NCBI GenBank assembly: GCA_904066235.2
Contig: CAJFCV020000002.1
Coordinates: forward strand, 4,278,001-4,342,000
DNA from: Bursaphelenchus xylophilus
Lineage: Eukaryota; Nematoda; Chromadorea; Rhabditida; Aphelenchoididae
DNA: 64,000 nucleotides
Direction: 5' to 3'
In this document: positions 45,902-58,000 of the stretch, piece by piece
Numbering within the stretch: position 1 is the first letter of the stretch
Layout: every line of letters starts with the position of its first letter
Notes under the pieces: model-generated
What the model was told of the DNA's origin: nothing
Seen by the model: the letters and a program-made list of their open reading frames with translations, nothing else
The model's database searches: none
Position numbers and translations under genes: made by a program

Positions 45902-47303
45902 CTAAGGGAAATCGTTGTAAATATTCCCGTTACAGTGAAATAAATGCGGTTTGAAGGGCATTTTTGGAACATTCTGGAGGAAAAGTTCGTTTTCAACAAA
46001 TCCTTTTTGAAAAACGATCCGATGAATGGTCCTCAGCTGATCAATTTCCTTATTAGGCACAATCTCCGACTCCTTCAAAGTCCTTGCCGAAACAAATTCG
46101 GATTCATCGGAGAGATAAAGCTGATCTTCTGGGAACAAAAAGGCTCCAAGCTTCTGATCTTCGGTATGGATTAGTTGAGGAAGGACTAACCGAGCGCTGA
46201 TTTGACTGTGTAAATGGTCGTGATGGGAGAGACGGATCCGCAAAAGCTCGTAGAATTGAGGAATCGGAACAGAAAGTCCACCTGAAAAAGTCACAAAGGT
46301 TATTTATATTATACTAGACGTTTTATATAAAGCAACATCAATATAATCAAAAAGATAATTCAAAATTACAACTTCCGAAATTAACTATACCTAATATAAT
46401 ATAAATTATCAAATCTTCCACTCACTAGTTGCATTCTTCTCGATTATATCTGAAGGATGTCCAAAGAACATATTCCCCTCTTCCAAGTCCCAAAAGGTCT
46501 CATTCAGGTTATCAAATGGAGCCAAGAAGAAGAGTTTATCCAAACGATTCAGAGATCCCATAGGCGTGAGCCAGTTTGACCAAGGAATCAACAAGTTAAC
46601 ATCTAGTTTATCCGTCTTGTTGAAAAGCTCTTCAAACTTGGTGGGTTCATTCTTCACCTAAAAACATGAAAATTAAATGGATTTTTAGCAGCTGATACTC
46701 AAATGCATTATAAACTTTGTCAGGACTGAACTGACAAAACAATGTCAACTGACACCAAACAGAGTCGTATTTCGTCTAAATTTCTGCCTAAATGTCAAAG
46801 AAAAATTTAAAAATCTCACCTTATCCTTCCATTCGATCAAAGCTTTATCGTCTTTTGATGTAACAATGCTGGATTCTCTGCAATTCACCGAGTAGAGTAA
46901 CAAAGTGCCCGTCTGGATGAAGAGCTCCCTCAAAGCCGCTACTCTGAACACATAATCTTCGGCTAGCTCCATCGGCCGGAGAGGTTGTTCTTCCACTAAA
47001 TTCCAATTTGTCTTCTTTCTTGGGAATTCCGAATCCACCGTGATCTCAAACTTTCCTCCTGGGAAAACCATGGCACCTGGAAGCAGCTCATGCTCTTTTG
47101 GACGTTGCAGGAGCAAGACATTGCGGATCTCACTGTTTACTGAAAAGATTTGATATTGCCCTAATTTGAAATGACAGAAACGCAAATATTCGTGGTTCTA
47201 AAAACACAACACAAGTGAAAACAAAAGAAAACGTACTGAGAGCTACTGAAACAGCTCTTTGGCATTTGAGCAGGCTTCTGGAGAGTTGAGAGGACGGAAA
47301 CAT
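45902..47303 (-). CDS. NUDT19-like Nudix-fold protein with degenerate Nudix box
   Basis: Four exons (47237-47303, 46820-47139, 46426-46657, 45902-46281) join in phase to about 332 residues. NUDT19-type enzymes cleave CoA and acyl-CoA diphosphate bonds in peroxisomes or mitochondria. The N-terminus MFPSSQLSRSLLKCQRA looks like a mitochondrial presequence. Family features in order are NVLLLQRPKEHELLPGAMVF, FPGGKFE, AALRELFIQTGTLLLYS, LIPWSNWLTPMG and the C-terminal region after FFLAPFDN. The Nudix box should read RExxEExG, but here RELFIQTG replaces the two metal-binding glutamates with Ile and Gln, so metal-dependent hydrolysis is probably lost. The frame and length are otherwise sound, arguing against a pseudogene. 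Confidence 0.8.
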
Positions 47304-47877
47304 GATTAATGTAGATCATGCTAATGAATATCAAAGGCTATAGCATTCCGGTTGGATCTAAAACGCTTTTGAGCAAGAAGACGCCATGATAAGAAGTAGA
47401 AGTAACTAATCAGTAACATTTCCAAAAAAGAATAACAAAAAATAAAAAGATGATGGTCGGCAAGCTGCGCCCGACAAATTGCGGCAAAAAAGTCGTTCGA
47501 ACTTCGAAGAGAAGACAAGGTTCTACAGAATTCTGCTCCGCGTTATAGACGATAACCTGTTGTTGCTTTCTGCACGTATTCTTCTTCAAAAAACAATTTC
47601 AATTACTCATGTTCTTTTAAAGTAAATTGCCCCTAGTTTGAGTAATTTTTAACAAACTAACTACCGTTTGTCTCAAGAGCTTGGGTCCCCAAACATCACA
47701 CACTATAAAGAAACAAAAAATTACCGTTTTTAATTATTTATTTCACCGTATTTCACATACTAACCAAGTGTAATACAAGTTTAAAAAATAGGACAGAAAG
47801 TTTTTCATTTACAACTAATCACATTTAAACGGGATTTTCATAAAGTAGTGAACATGGTATATTTTCAATAAATACAT
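47304..47877. other. intergenic
   Basis: 5' flank of the NUDT19-like gene and 3' flank of the glutathione peroxidase. Nothing else seen. Confidence 0.4.
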
Positions 47878-48802
47878 TTATGGGCTCTCGGCGAGAGCTT
47901 TTTCGATGTCCTTGATCATGGATTTGGGCTCGGTTTGAGGGCCATACCGATTGATGACTTCGCCCTTTCTGTTCACCAAAAACTTGGTGAAATTCCACTT
48001 GATGGCATCGAAGAGGGTTCCGCCTTGCTTCTCCTTCAAGAACTTCCACAATGGATGGGCGTTGTCGCCGTTCACATCGATTTTTGAGTAGAGATCGGGA
48101 TCAAACTTGAACTTTTCGTGGACGAAGCTCTTGATGTCAGCATCACAGCCCGGCTCCTAAAAGCAAACGTCTGCAGACTCGAAAATAAACTACTACATTT
48201 TCTTTTTGATATCTTATTTCCGTTGAAAACGCTGTTTAATTTCTAGTTGGATTATATTAACCATTTTGAAGGTTAGATTACTACCTCTAATTTTTCCCAC
48301 GCTAAGTTTTCTCGCCTGTATTTGGCCCATGCCGTGAGAAGAGGGACCAAACCGCATACAACTCACGTTTGTTCGTAAATGTACCCTAAGAAACCGAAGA
48401 CCTTTTCCGTGCCAACGCCTCGTATAATACAAGGTTTTATATTCGGCCTAAACACAAAAGACACATATAAACTTACTTGGCCACCAAACTGGTTGCATGG
48501 GAACGCAGCAATCTCGAGGCCGTCCTTCTTGTACTTGTCGAGAATCTCATTCAGTTGAGTGTAATTGGAGTTGGTTAGACCACATTGGCTGGCAGTGTTC
48601 ACGATGATTACAACCTTTCCCCTGAAAAAAAGATTACTAATGAGATTATGCAACGATTTAACACCTTGTTTTAGACAAATCTGACAAAAATAAATCTAAA
48701 ATCGATAAAACTTATATTGCACAAGACTTACTTGTATTTCTCCAATGAAACCTCGGCTCCATCAGAATCCTTGGCCTTGAATCCATAGATAGTGTTCGAC
48801 AT
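47878..48802 (-). CDS. glutathione peroxidase, cysteine type (GPX4-like)
   Basis: Three exons (48732-48802, 48477-48621, 47878-48156) join in phase to 164 residues. The family reduces hydrogen and lipid peroxides using glutathione or thioredoxin. The catalytic residues are present: Cys in NTASQCGLT (in place of selenocysteine), Gln in [12 protein letters not shown], and Trp and Asn in WNFTKFLV. The short form, lacking the oligomerisation loop, fits the monomeric GPX4/plant-type group and C. elegans gpx-1/2. The start is the ATG of [12 protein letters not shown]. Upstream in the same frame LKTNRFLVNSIRR follows a TTTCAG, so an alternative upstream exon could add a mitochondrial presequence. 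No SECIS is needed for a Cys enzyme. Confidence 0.93.
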
Positions 48803-49993
48803 TCTTCTTATTGAGTTTACCAGAAAACGATTTGTCTTCAATCTGAAACAAAAAAATCTTAAAATTGACAAAACATCAGATATTATACCAGGTTCTCGGG
48901 ACAGGTGAAAATAACGTACTAGGTAAAAACAAAATGTTAGTAAATCCCACAAACTACCCGAAAACGGCATGCTGCACTTCGGCTTACATTATTTCTGCCA
49001 TTTACTCCTTCACATTCAAATAAATTTTTTGTACCCTAAAATAAGGTTGAAAATTGAGTAGGGAAATGCCTCCGCCAGCCCATATAAGCGAGCCGAGCGG
49101 TTGATGTGCTCAACTGTTTTGCTTTGCACGCGAATTTCCCAACAACCCCTTTCGAAACGGCCGAAAAAACAAGTAAACATCAAAACATTCGCAAAATGGG
49201 GAGAGTTTTTGGTTTTTGGCCTCTCAGGAGAAGATACCCGATTTCTCAATGAAACGTTGTGCTTACAAGGCCATAAAAGTCCCAAACACCCTCAACAACA
49301 ACTGAATTGGGAGGGGAAACGTTTCGTTTTATAATCCCGGCCTTCGCCACGCCCAGAAACTACAAACTCCAGGACTCAGACCACAACGAAAAGCGAAGAG
49401 GGAACGAATCATAAAAAATGCTGAGGTTCCAAAGAATGGGAAATTGGGATTCAAAAGTTGTAGTAAGGAAACACAGATTAAAGTTCGAAAAATTTTTGGT
49501 GACGTAGACACGGGTAATATGATTGTCATCGATGGGGATTGCACATCTCTTGTATTTTGGTCCCACCAATTTGTGATACAAACGTCAAAACTGTTATTCG
49601 ACAAATATCAGAGGTTTCGCAGCAAGATCAGCATCAATCAACTACTACAATATTAACATGCAAATTATTAGTACCAAAAGCCTCAAAACTGAATGTAAAA
49701 CGAGCAAAATGTGAGAACTTACAGCAAGCTCATTGTTGAGAACAATTCTAATGAGATTTCTCAAGTTTCTCAACTCTCTGAAAAATAAAATGACAAACAA
49801 CTAAGACAGCTTTCAGCGTATAAAACGTCCAAGAATTGACATTTTATACGATGGAATGTGCTCCGAAAATTATTTTTGTTTTAGGCGGTTTGTGATCTCA
49901 AAAATTTGATCAAGGTGCTTCTTTGTTGTACAATTTTTGTCCATTATCTCCGTTTTTTGACGTAATATTTAAAATATTTTTTTAGATATCAAA
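48803..49993. other. divergent intergenic region between GPx and NOL6-like genes
   Basis: About 1.2 kb shared 5' region. CCATATAAGCGAGCCGAGCG at about 49080 contains a TATA-like motif. No supportable gene. Confidence 0.4.
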
Positions 49994-52707
49994 ATGACGT
50001 CTGCAGATCAAATTTCGTCTTTGGCAGCTTCACCAGACGCACTTCTGCGATTCGACGATTTCTACAGGTATGTGCTTGCTTTTTATTGTATTCTTTTTTA
50101 GTCTGGACGTTACTTCTGACTACTTCTCTCAATTTGGGACCCTCATTGCCAAATCGAAGAAGAAGGCGAAAAATAAGAAGGATTTGGAAAAACTTTTCGT
50201 TCAAACTTTGAAGGAGATCACCGGAAAGCTGTTTGCAGAAAATAGAATATCAGAGCTTGAAGTGTTCCTGACGAAAGATGTAAGTTTAATCCCTTGTTGA
50301 TAAAATTTTATCAGTCTGCTTGGTTAATATAAAATTCTTGGATTTTAGGAGGAATCCTACGAATCTGAAGATGAAAGTCGAAAGTACGTGTTAGCCCTGG
50401 CGTTGGGAGAAGATTGGGCCGAACCAATCTTCCGGGGACCTCCAAGCAATACCCCTGAGGGCAAAGAATTCCGAAATGATTTTGTGGACTTGGCGGAAAT
50501 CCGAAAATATGCCGATAACTCATTGTGCGAGACCGTTGAATGGGTGAAAATGAACAAGAATGCTCATCCAGATGAGAGTGAGGATTTCAAGAAGAGTATT
50601 CCACAAAGGTGGCTCGAATTTATCGTTTATAAGTGAGTCTTGGTTCATGGATAATGTCGATTTCCCTAAATTCTTTTGTTATTGTTCAATTTTTAGAAAG
50701 CTCATGCTCCCAGAAGGATCTCTGCAACACATTGCGAAAGCACCGGCCCACTGGACATCGCTTATCCCAAGAAATCAACTTCCACCATCAGTTGTTCATA
50801 ATGCCTTTGCCAAACTAGGGAAAATGTTCAGAGAAATCAAAGAAGTTCCGTTGCAAATTGTTGGAGTTAACTGTGTGTCTGGTTATTATCGTAATACTGA
50901 GGTTAGAGCGACTTTTTTTTATAATTTATTCCTTGTTTTAGCCAATTGCTTACGTTCCTGCACCAAAAATTGTGGGTAATGCCAAGAAACTCCTGATGAA
51001 AAAGCTGAGCGTTGATTCTCCGGTCCCTCCACTGCAGCCTACTGTTGATGGTAAGTGTCTTACTGTTTTTTATTTTATTTTTAGTTTACATTTCTTTGGA
51101 AAGGAGTGGAAAATGGGGTAAAGTCCCGGTTCAAATTGCTGCCTACAAAACGCTATACTACGATGTGTTGGCCAAGGAATTTGCAAAGCAATACAAAGCC
51201 GTTGCAGTCCCACAGAAGGATAGGATTCTCATTAAATTGGATCGAATCATCTTCTCGGTTTATATTGTGCATGATGAAGAGTTGGAAAGACATCAAGCGG
51301 AGAATGAACAGCCGCAGAAACTGGCAGATCCTTTCACAAAACACGCTCATCTTGCGATATTGACACAGAAATTACACTCGATTGGAACGAAATTCAGCGC
51401 GTTTGCAGAGTCCGTTCATTTGGCCAAAAGATTTGTTGCCGGAGCTCAATTGAGTAACCATTTTGATCCACTAGTCATCGAATTGCTAGTTGCATATGGA
51501 TTTTTGAACGCTGCAGGAAGGAACAGTGGTAATGGACCTTTGTGAGTTGATTTTTTATGAAAATTTGAGGAAGGTTTTATGTTGTAGTAGGTGAAATTGG
51601 ATAAAAAGTATAAGATCTTGGTTAATTGGTTTCGGGTTTCTGTTAAACTTGTTACAGATGTCAATAAGAGTTTATAAAATGTTTGCTGAAATTTTTCTGG
51701 AATTTCATGAATTACTATCGACTTATATTACTTTAGAGCATAACTTATGTCATCAATTTTCAGGACCTCGTTGTCTGGATTCCTCCAATTCCTGAAGACC
51801 TTGGCCACTTTCAACTTTGTTCAAGAGCCCCTTTTTGTCGATATAAATGAAAATTTCAATGAAGAATCGAAGCAGGAACTCCGTGAACTTTTCATTAAGC
51901 GACGGCCAGTCCTCCCGCCAATCGTCCTAATTACGCCTGAAGACAAGAGTGGAATTCGATTAATGGCCAAGAAAACGGAACCATTTGCCGCGAAAAGGCT
52001 GATTGATTTAGCGAAGGAAAAGTGGAACGATTTGAAGGGACGATTGGAGGAGGGAAAACATGTGGATTTAAGCCGGCTATGCACAACAAATTCTTCGATT
52101 TACGACCTGAAAATTCAACTGGATCAGAACAAAGCAACTCATTTTCCAAAGCCAGTCAAGTCCACACAAACCAGGGATAAGATCTCCAAGAAATGCGCGT
52201 TTGTTATACCGGTGGTGGACTTTGATTTATCCAAGAGGTTGGTCTCGGAATTTGAAAAGCATTTTGGTTCGAAGTTGATGTTTTTCTACGATGAATTTGA
52301 AACAGAAATGATCTATGGAGCGCTGAGACCCAATTTCAAAGTTCCGAATGTGGATTTGACGGTAAGAAGAGACGAATTTTTTGGTTTGAAGTTGATTTTT
52401 ATCTTGTGTAATATGTTTTCATAAATTGTGGTGAAATTTTGTGTTTAAAAGTCTCAAGTTTGATTGTTTCTTATTCTAGTTGACGAATTGCTCACTCAGA
52501 AAGAGGACCGGCCCTAAAAATGAAGTTAACTTGCAAGCATTAGCTGAAGATCTCCAAATTATTGGGCAAGGTATTGTAAAATCGATCACAAATGCCAAAG
52601 GAATTCAGCTGGCTGGAGCCAAGACTGTAAAGAAAGCTTTGAAGAGGAAAGCCGACAGTAAGGTTACCAAAAAGGCGGCCAAAAAGCCGAAAAAATCCAA
52701 GGTTTGA
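49994..52707 (+). CDS. NOL6/Nrap-like nucleolar protein, C-terminal half only
   Basis: Eight exons (49994-50067, 50102-50279, 50349-50632, 50697-50901, 50942-51050, 51085-51541, 51764-52361, 52480-52707) join in phase to about 710 residues. NOL6 (yeast Utp22) is an SSU-processome subunit that helps process pre-18S rRNA. Similarity covers the second half of the ~1,100-residue family: FVDLAEIRKYADNSLCETVEW, VNCVSGYYRNTEP, SLERSGKWG, SVHLAKRFVAGAQLSNHF, GFLQFLKTLATF, PLFVDINENF, IVLITPEDKSGI, SSIYDLKIQL and SKLMFFYDEFETEMIYG. The tail is a Lys/Ala-rich nucleolar-type stretch (KKALKRKADSKVTKKAAKK). The first ~450 residues of the family, with the N-terminal NTase-like domain, are missing. The ATG follows a TTTTTTTAG by about 10 bases, so the transcript likely does begin here. 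Confidence 0.84.
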
Positions 52708-52880
52708 TCATGGATAATATAAAAATGTCCACAAATTGTTGAGAACTTGTTAAATTTTACTCATTACTTGTTATTCATGTTATTTTTGAATCATAAATTG
52801 TTTTTTGTTGAATTGCTAGCAGTTTTTTTGAATTTGAAAATGATTTTTTTTGATTTTCTGACGAAATTTGCAAAATTTTA

Positions 52881-53093
52881 TTAAATTTGAATATTCTTTT
52901 TGAAATTTCCCTTCCTCGTCTTCATTGTTGTTGTGTTCATTCTGATCGGCGGACGGTTGTCGATCATTCCCATTGCGGACTTGTAATTCTCACCCACGTC
53001 AAGAATACTGTAGCTGGATTCGAGCTGATACTGTAAGCGCTTTTGTGTAAAAATTCTTTTATTCCGTAGTTTACCCTTCCATTTAGTTTTCAT
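52881..53093 (-). CDS. possible small basic protein, unknown
   Basis: An intronless frame of 70 codons (MKTKWKGKLRNKRIF... to ...RKGNFKKNIQI) lies in the gap between two plus-strand genes. Its start is only 24 bases from the divergent start of the ZFAND4-like gene, and an AATAAA overlaps the region just after the stop. The composition is Lys/Asn/Met-rich and could be chance in this AT-rich DNA. No family recognised. Confidence 0.25.
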   Translation of the reverse strand: MKTKWKGKLRNKRIFTQKRLQYQLESSYSILDVGENYKSAMGMIDNRPPIRMNTTTMKTRKGNFKKNIQI

Positions 53094-53117
53094 TGGCGTT
53101 GTAACAAGCTCTTCGAA

Positions 53118-54569
53118 ATGTCTGCCCAAACGACCAAAGATCCGCTTCGGGACATGGTGATCACTGTCACTTTTCAATCGATCATGGCTGGCTCGGAACC
53201 GGTAAGGCCTCAAAGCAAATTTCCGTGTCACGCACGCCTGTTCATCTTCGTTTTTGCCAAGTTTGGTGCCAGTCCGATAAAATTCCTTCGAGTTATAGTC
53301 ATTTTGACTTATGTTACACTTGAAATCCCCAGAATTTTTTGAAAAAATTTTTTTAGTGTAAATCTGAGGTCCGCCGTGATGCCACCGTCCGAGATCTCAA
53401 GTTTATCTATCAAGCCAAGAGCGGTTGTCCCGCGGACATGGTCAGATTCACTTACAATGGCCGAGAACTTTCGTAAGTCGCCAAAATTTGACTAGACTGG
53501 ACAAATTTAGTAACGACGACGAAACGCTGGAAGGATTTGGAATGACCACCAACTGCAGTGTCTATGTGAGCACTCGCGTCGAGTCGGGCCTAATAGAACG
53601 GACCCCACCACCCAGTCCAGGCCTCTTTTTTGCCGCCGATATTCTCATTCCGCAGAACGTGGAGGCCTTGAGTCAGATGGCCAGTATCAGAGATGCGATC
53701 AAAAATATGACCAATATTCCAAACCAGTCGAGTATAGACAAGCCCCCGGACCTCGCCAAGAAAGGAGAAGGCCTATGGACGCCGGAGAAACAAATGGAAC
53801 ATCAAGTAAATTTTGATGACTTTTGATGCAAACATTGATTTAGATCACCAGAAGTAGGATGCGAGATCTTCTGAAACGTCGGAAAAAAGTCAGTGCCAGG
53901 ACTCCGGAAAACTTTAGGGATACTGGGTCGCTCTGCAGCTCGGTTGGAATGTAAGTGTAATTTTTTTGTCAAGTGTAAGATTGTAATGCCTAGTATAATG
54001 TAAAAATTTTTAGGTCTCCGTTGGCATCCGAGCCTGGTACTCCAAGGAATGAACTGTCAAAGTCTTCAAGTCTCAGCGATCTCAGCAATTTGACTCCAAA
54101 GAGCACTGCCTCAGGCACTTCTGTAGTTGAACCAATGGAAAAGCCAGTGACCGAAAAGGAGGCTAAAGTAAGGTTTTTTGGAGTTATTTTGGAGGAAAAT
54201 TGAGTTAATGCCGCCTAGTTGGACCTGTTTTATCTTCAGATATTCTTCGATCCCGCCGAAACTGCCCGCGATTTGATTGTGGTCCATCAGGACCTCTACG
54301 ATCCCCCAAGAAACAGAGAAGAGTTGGCGGCGATCAAAAAGGAAGTGGAAAAAAGAAGAAAAACAACTTGTGGACTATGCAGAAGGAGGCTGCCGATCAG
54401 CCAGCAGACTGCCATCTGCAAATGCCAGCTCACTTTCTGCGAACGCCATAAGAATCCGGAAGATCATCGATGCAATTTTGATTACAAGTTGAGCGGACGA
54501 AAGAAGCTGGTCAAGGACAATCCCAAAGTCGAAGGTGGAGGAGCTCGTAAGGGGAAGCCGGAAGGGTAG
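53118..54569 (+). CDS. ubiquitin-like / AN1 zinc-finger protein (ZFAND4-like)
   Basis: Six exons (53118-53201, 53357-53472, 53511-53805, 53844-53950, 54014-54167, 54240-54569) join in phase to about 361 residues. The N-terminus forms a ubiquitin-like domain (DMVITVTFQSIMAG to MTTNCSVYVSTRV), the middle is Ser/Pro-rich and low complexity, and the C-terminus carries an AN1 zinc finger. The zinc ligands are visible: CGLCRRRLP, CKCQLTFCERH, then the spaced His and Cys of EDHRC. The Ubl-linker-AN1 order is that of ZFAND4 (ANUBL1). AN1 proteins act in proteasome and p97-linked stress responses; the specific role here is unknown. Start is the first ATG, MSAQTTKDPL. The tail is basic (GRKKLVKDN, GKPEG). 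Confidence 0.87.
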
Positions 54570-54819
54570 ATTTGACAAGCTGTTGTCTTATTGGAATAAA
54601 TTGAATCTAAACGGTTTTTTGAAGGAAAAAAGTAAGATTAATTTCTTTAAAAATAGTCTTTTTACCTTCAAAATATTCGAATATTACCATGCTTTATTCT
54701 CATCATCAAAAATATTAAGAATTAGAAAACTTTTGTACAAATTGATATGACAAATAAACTATACAAATACATCTATTATATATTACCGTAGTTTCTTTGG
54801 AGATATTTCAAATAAAGAT
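54570..54819. other. convergent intergenic spacer
   Basis: 250 bases between the ZFAND4-like stop and the open frame downstream of the peroxidase. AATAAA motifs for the plus-strand gene lie at 54594 and 54752. Confidence 0.4.
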
Positions 54820-55010
54820 CTAAAGTTTTCTCAGCACTCCCGCACACTGAACCATACAAGTAACGTCCGCTTTGATCTCTGTCAGGATGTTGTTCCGAAT
54901 TAATGCGCGGCAATCGGGAACACGGATTGATCGGCATTCAAGACCCGTTGCTGTGCACATACAATTCACGCAAGGTGAACGCTGTTTACTCGAGCCTCGG
55001 GGCACAGCAC
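54820..55010 (-). pseudogene. out-of-frame Cys-rich C-terminal module of the peroxidase
   Basis: Immediately after CCAPR the reading frame of the last peroxidase exon closes. The adjacent frame continues [19 protein letters not shown], then ECRSIRVPDC and CMVQC, ending at a TAG at 54820-54822. The regular cysteine spacing (CVNCMC, C, DC, C, C) resembles a VWC-like end found in other nematode peroxidases. The switch point coincides with a run of four C on the minus strand (54999-55002). A one-base loss there, real or a sequence error, would explain the shift. Confidence 0.5.
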
Positions 55011-58000
55011 TGTTGCCGATTCGACAGACCGCTGAACAAAAGTCGGGTGAATATTAGGAGGCGAGACCAGAAAAGTTTTATTTGACATGTAGGAAAAACT
55101 TGGCACTAATTTTGATTAAAATTTTCAAAGCTATACTATGCAAGAGTCCAGGCTCGCGCTTTGCAGAAACGACCGAGATTTTTTGGCGAAATTTTACTAA
55201 AATGTCACACTTTTCCACAAATTTTTGCCTGAAAAGTTTTGTGCCCATGTTAACGCAGGCATTGCAGAAGCAATTTGTCATCTCTGAACTTCAAAACGCT
55301 AGATTTTCCCAAAAACTAAATTTTAGCCTTTTTCTACCACTACTGTTTTATTTGTTGAAAAAAACTTACAAGTGTCCTCCCAAGCTTTCAGATTGATCCT
55401 GGGAAAATTGGTACACGGAATTTGGGCGTTACTAAAAAGAAGAACGTTACTTTCCTTTACCGATATAAACTCTACCTCAAGCTGTTCGGGATACTAAATA
55501 CATCTGGCTGAATTCGCGTTAGATTCAGACTGTTATTGCACAAGACAGTGGCCAATTTAACGCTTCGAATCTCTTGGAGTTGCTCTGCAAATACGGTATA
55601 AGATTACATCATAAAAATAAAAAAAAATTACTGGATTTTTGTCTCAAAAGGTCATGCACTTCTCACCTGGGGTAAATCTTGTTTCAGGGATATCATTTTC
55701 ATAATAAAACCTGTCACAATTCTTCAGTCGTTGGAATTGTTCGCCAAGTAAGCACGCCATAGTTGGTGGCATCAAGGCTCCGCCCAACGGGCGTTCAGAG
55801 AAGAGGCCAGGGAAGAGGTCAATGTCATCCACATCCTCATAAATCGACTCCAATGCCTTCACTGACTCTGCGGCCATCACGTCGTGGAGATCGTAGAAAT
55901 TGTTTGCGCGTTTCAAACCGCAGAATTCTCTGAAAATTTTGTCAGGTAACTTAGGGTCAATGTTGAATCAAATTCGTGTTTTAAAGGGCCAAGATGTTCT
56001 GCTCCCCCTTAAATCTCCTCCTCTTACCTGAATCGATTATACGGTTGGACTCCATGATCTCTGGCCCTCATAATATTCAACGCAATCAGATCGAATCCCG
56101 AGTGTGGAAATCCTTTTTGTTGGAAGAGATGATTCCTCACCGCATCCGTGATATGCCGATCAAATGCCATGCATCTTGTCCCTAACAATCCCACAATAAT
56201 CGAATCAATTCCTCCTTTCTCATGGTCATAGACCGGCTCCACGTTATTAAAATGCTCCTGGAGATCGACGGGAGCCGTGAAATTTTTGTAATACTGGTTT
56301 AAGCGGGGGAAGAACCTCCGAATCAACGTGTGACCAAATCTAAACGCTGCCGTGGCAAATGGATGAGAAATACTGGCGTCGCAAGAGTCATCGTATTTCC
56401 GGAAATACCCGGATTTTTTGGTGGAAAGCTCGTACTTCTCCATATAACGACGTCCCAAGAGTTTTGGGAGGTATTCGTCGTAAACGATGTGTTGGAAAAT
56501 GGCGCCAACAATCTTCCGACTCTCCTGATACAGTGCTTCGTCGTCCCAATGCGGATTTATTCTGGCCAAATCACGGGCAATCGCGTTGTGTTGGCGGAGG
56601 AAAATGTTGTGCATGGCGGTAAGACCGGGCTGATGACTGTTTCGCTCATCGCCGGCCTCGAAGCAAGGAAATCGCGGCTTCGATCGACAATCTTGCTCTT
56701 GGTCTCCTTGAGGAAGCGCTTCGCTAGAATTGTATATTTTCTTCTTGAATTTTCCTGATTTTAAAGCAAATTACTCCTGCAAACTCACGTATTATGCGCT
56801 CCGAGGTACGTGAAGTTCATCAAGCCCGCATGGAACTTCCGTAAAACCGCCGCCTCACATTTTGTTGAACCATAAATGGCACTTCCATCGATGAAAGCCG
56901 TCAGTTGATTCAGTTGGTTACGATATCCCAAGCTCAACTGGCCTAGCAAAGATCTGGCCATGGGGAAACATTCTTGTTTGTTCCCATCCAAATCTTGGTG
57001 GAGAGTGTCGTCATCATCTGGGACTGGGATGGGCATACAATGGACGCTCAGGGTTTGAGGCGAGTCACAACGGGTGCAGTTGAGGATCTCGTTGTTTGGA
57101 CCTAAATAAAGATGGCTGAGTATCTCCAGTGAAGATTCAGAGGGCTAGTTAAGATTTTCAAGAATTTATAACAAGTGAATCTTCAAAATAAAAAAAATCG
57201 CCCCAAGATTGCTGTAAAACTCCCACCTCTTTCCACGGGCGAATGTGTGATCTCATGATCCAGCAACTGCCCAAACTGCATTACCATATGCGTGAACTTC
57301 TCATCCGAAGCGTTGGAATCCACATGGATTGCATTGGAGATTGCTCTAGCAAGCGGCAACCTATGTCCGGTGACGCTGAAAGCTCTTGGCGCATCAATAG
57401 CATCTTCATAATCTGGGGGAAAAATGTGTCGCAGAGGGCCGAAAGAATTGCCATAATGGGGGAACCGAAGATTATTACACCATCCACTAAACGTCCGGTA
57501 AGGAGAAGTGTGATCGCAAGGTAGATCTTTGGGTAGACATTTCTCGATGGATCCGTCGGTACCGAGGAATGGGACGATATTTCCCACAAACTCGGAGACA
57601 TCCAGATCTGGAAGGAGCCTCTGAAGCGTCTCGGAGTCCAGCTTCACTTCAGAAATGCCTCCATCTCGGCTGAGGGATCCGCTGAAAAAATTGCAAGAAT
57701 TTATTTAGTTATTGGTAGAATTTATGGGAGCACTTCTAGGCTCCTTCAACTTACTTATTCACCAAAAACCTTGTAGCTTCCAGAAGCACCGATGACACAG
57801 TAGAAGTGTGTAGGGCTTCTTTCTTCGCCCTCATCATTTGACCGTAAGCCAGCAAAGGATCCCCTCGTTTATATACTCCTTGATCTACCAATACAAACAT
57901 AAATAAAATCTATTTTAAACCCACATTTCTTGATGTTTTCGGTCTCTCGTTTCCTTCTTTCCTTCACAACTTTCAACCCGATCTCGATGGCTTTTTCAAC

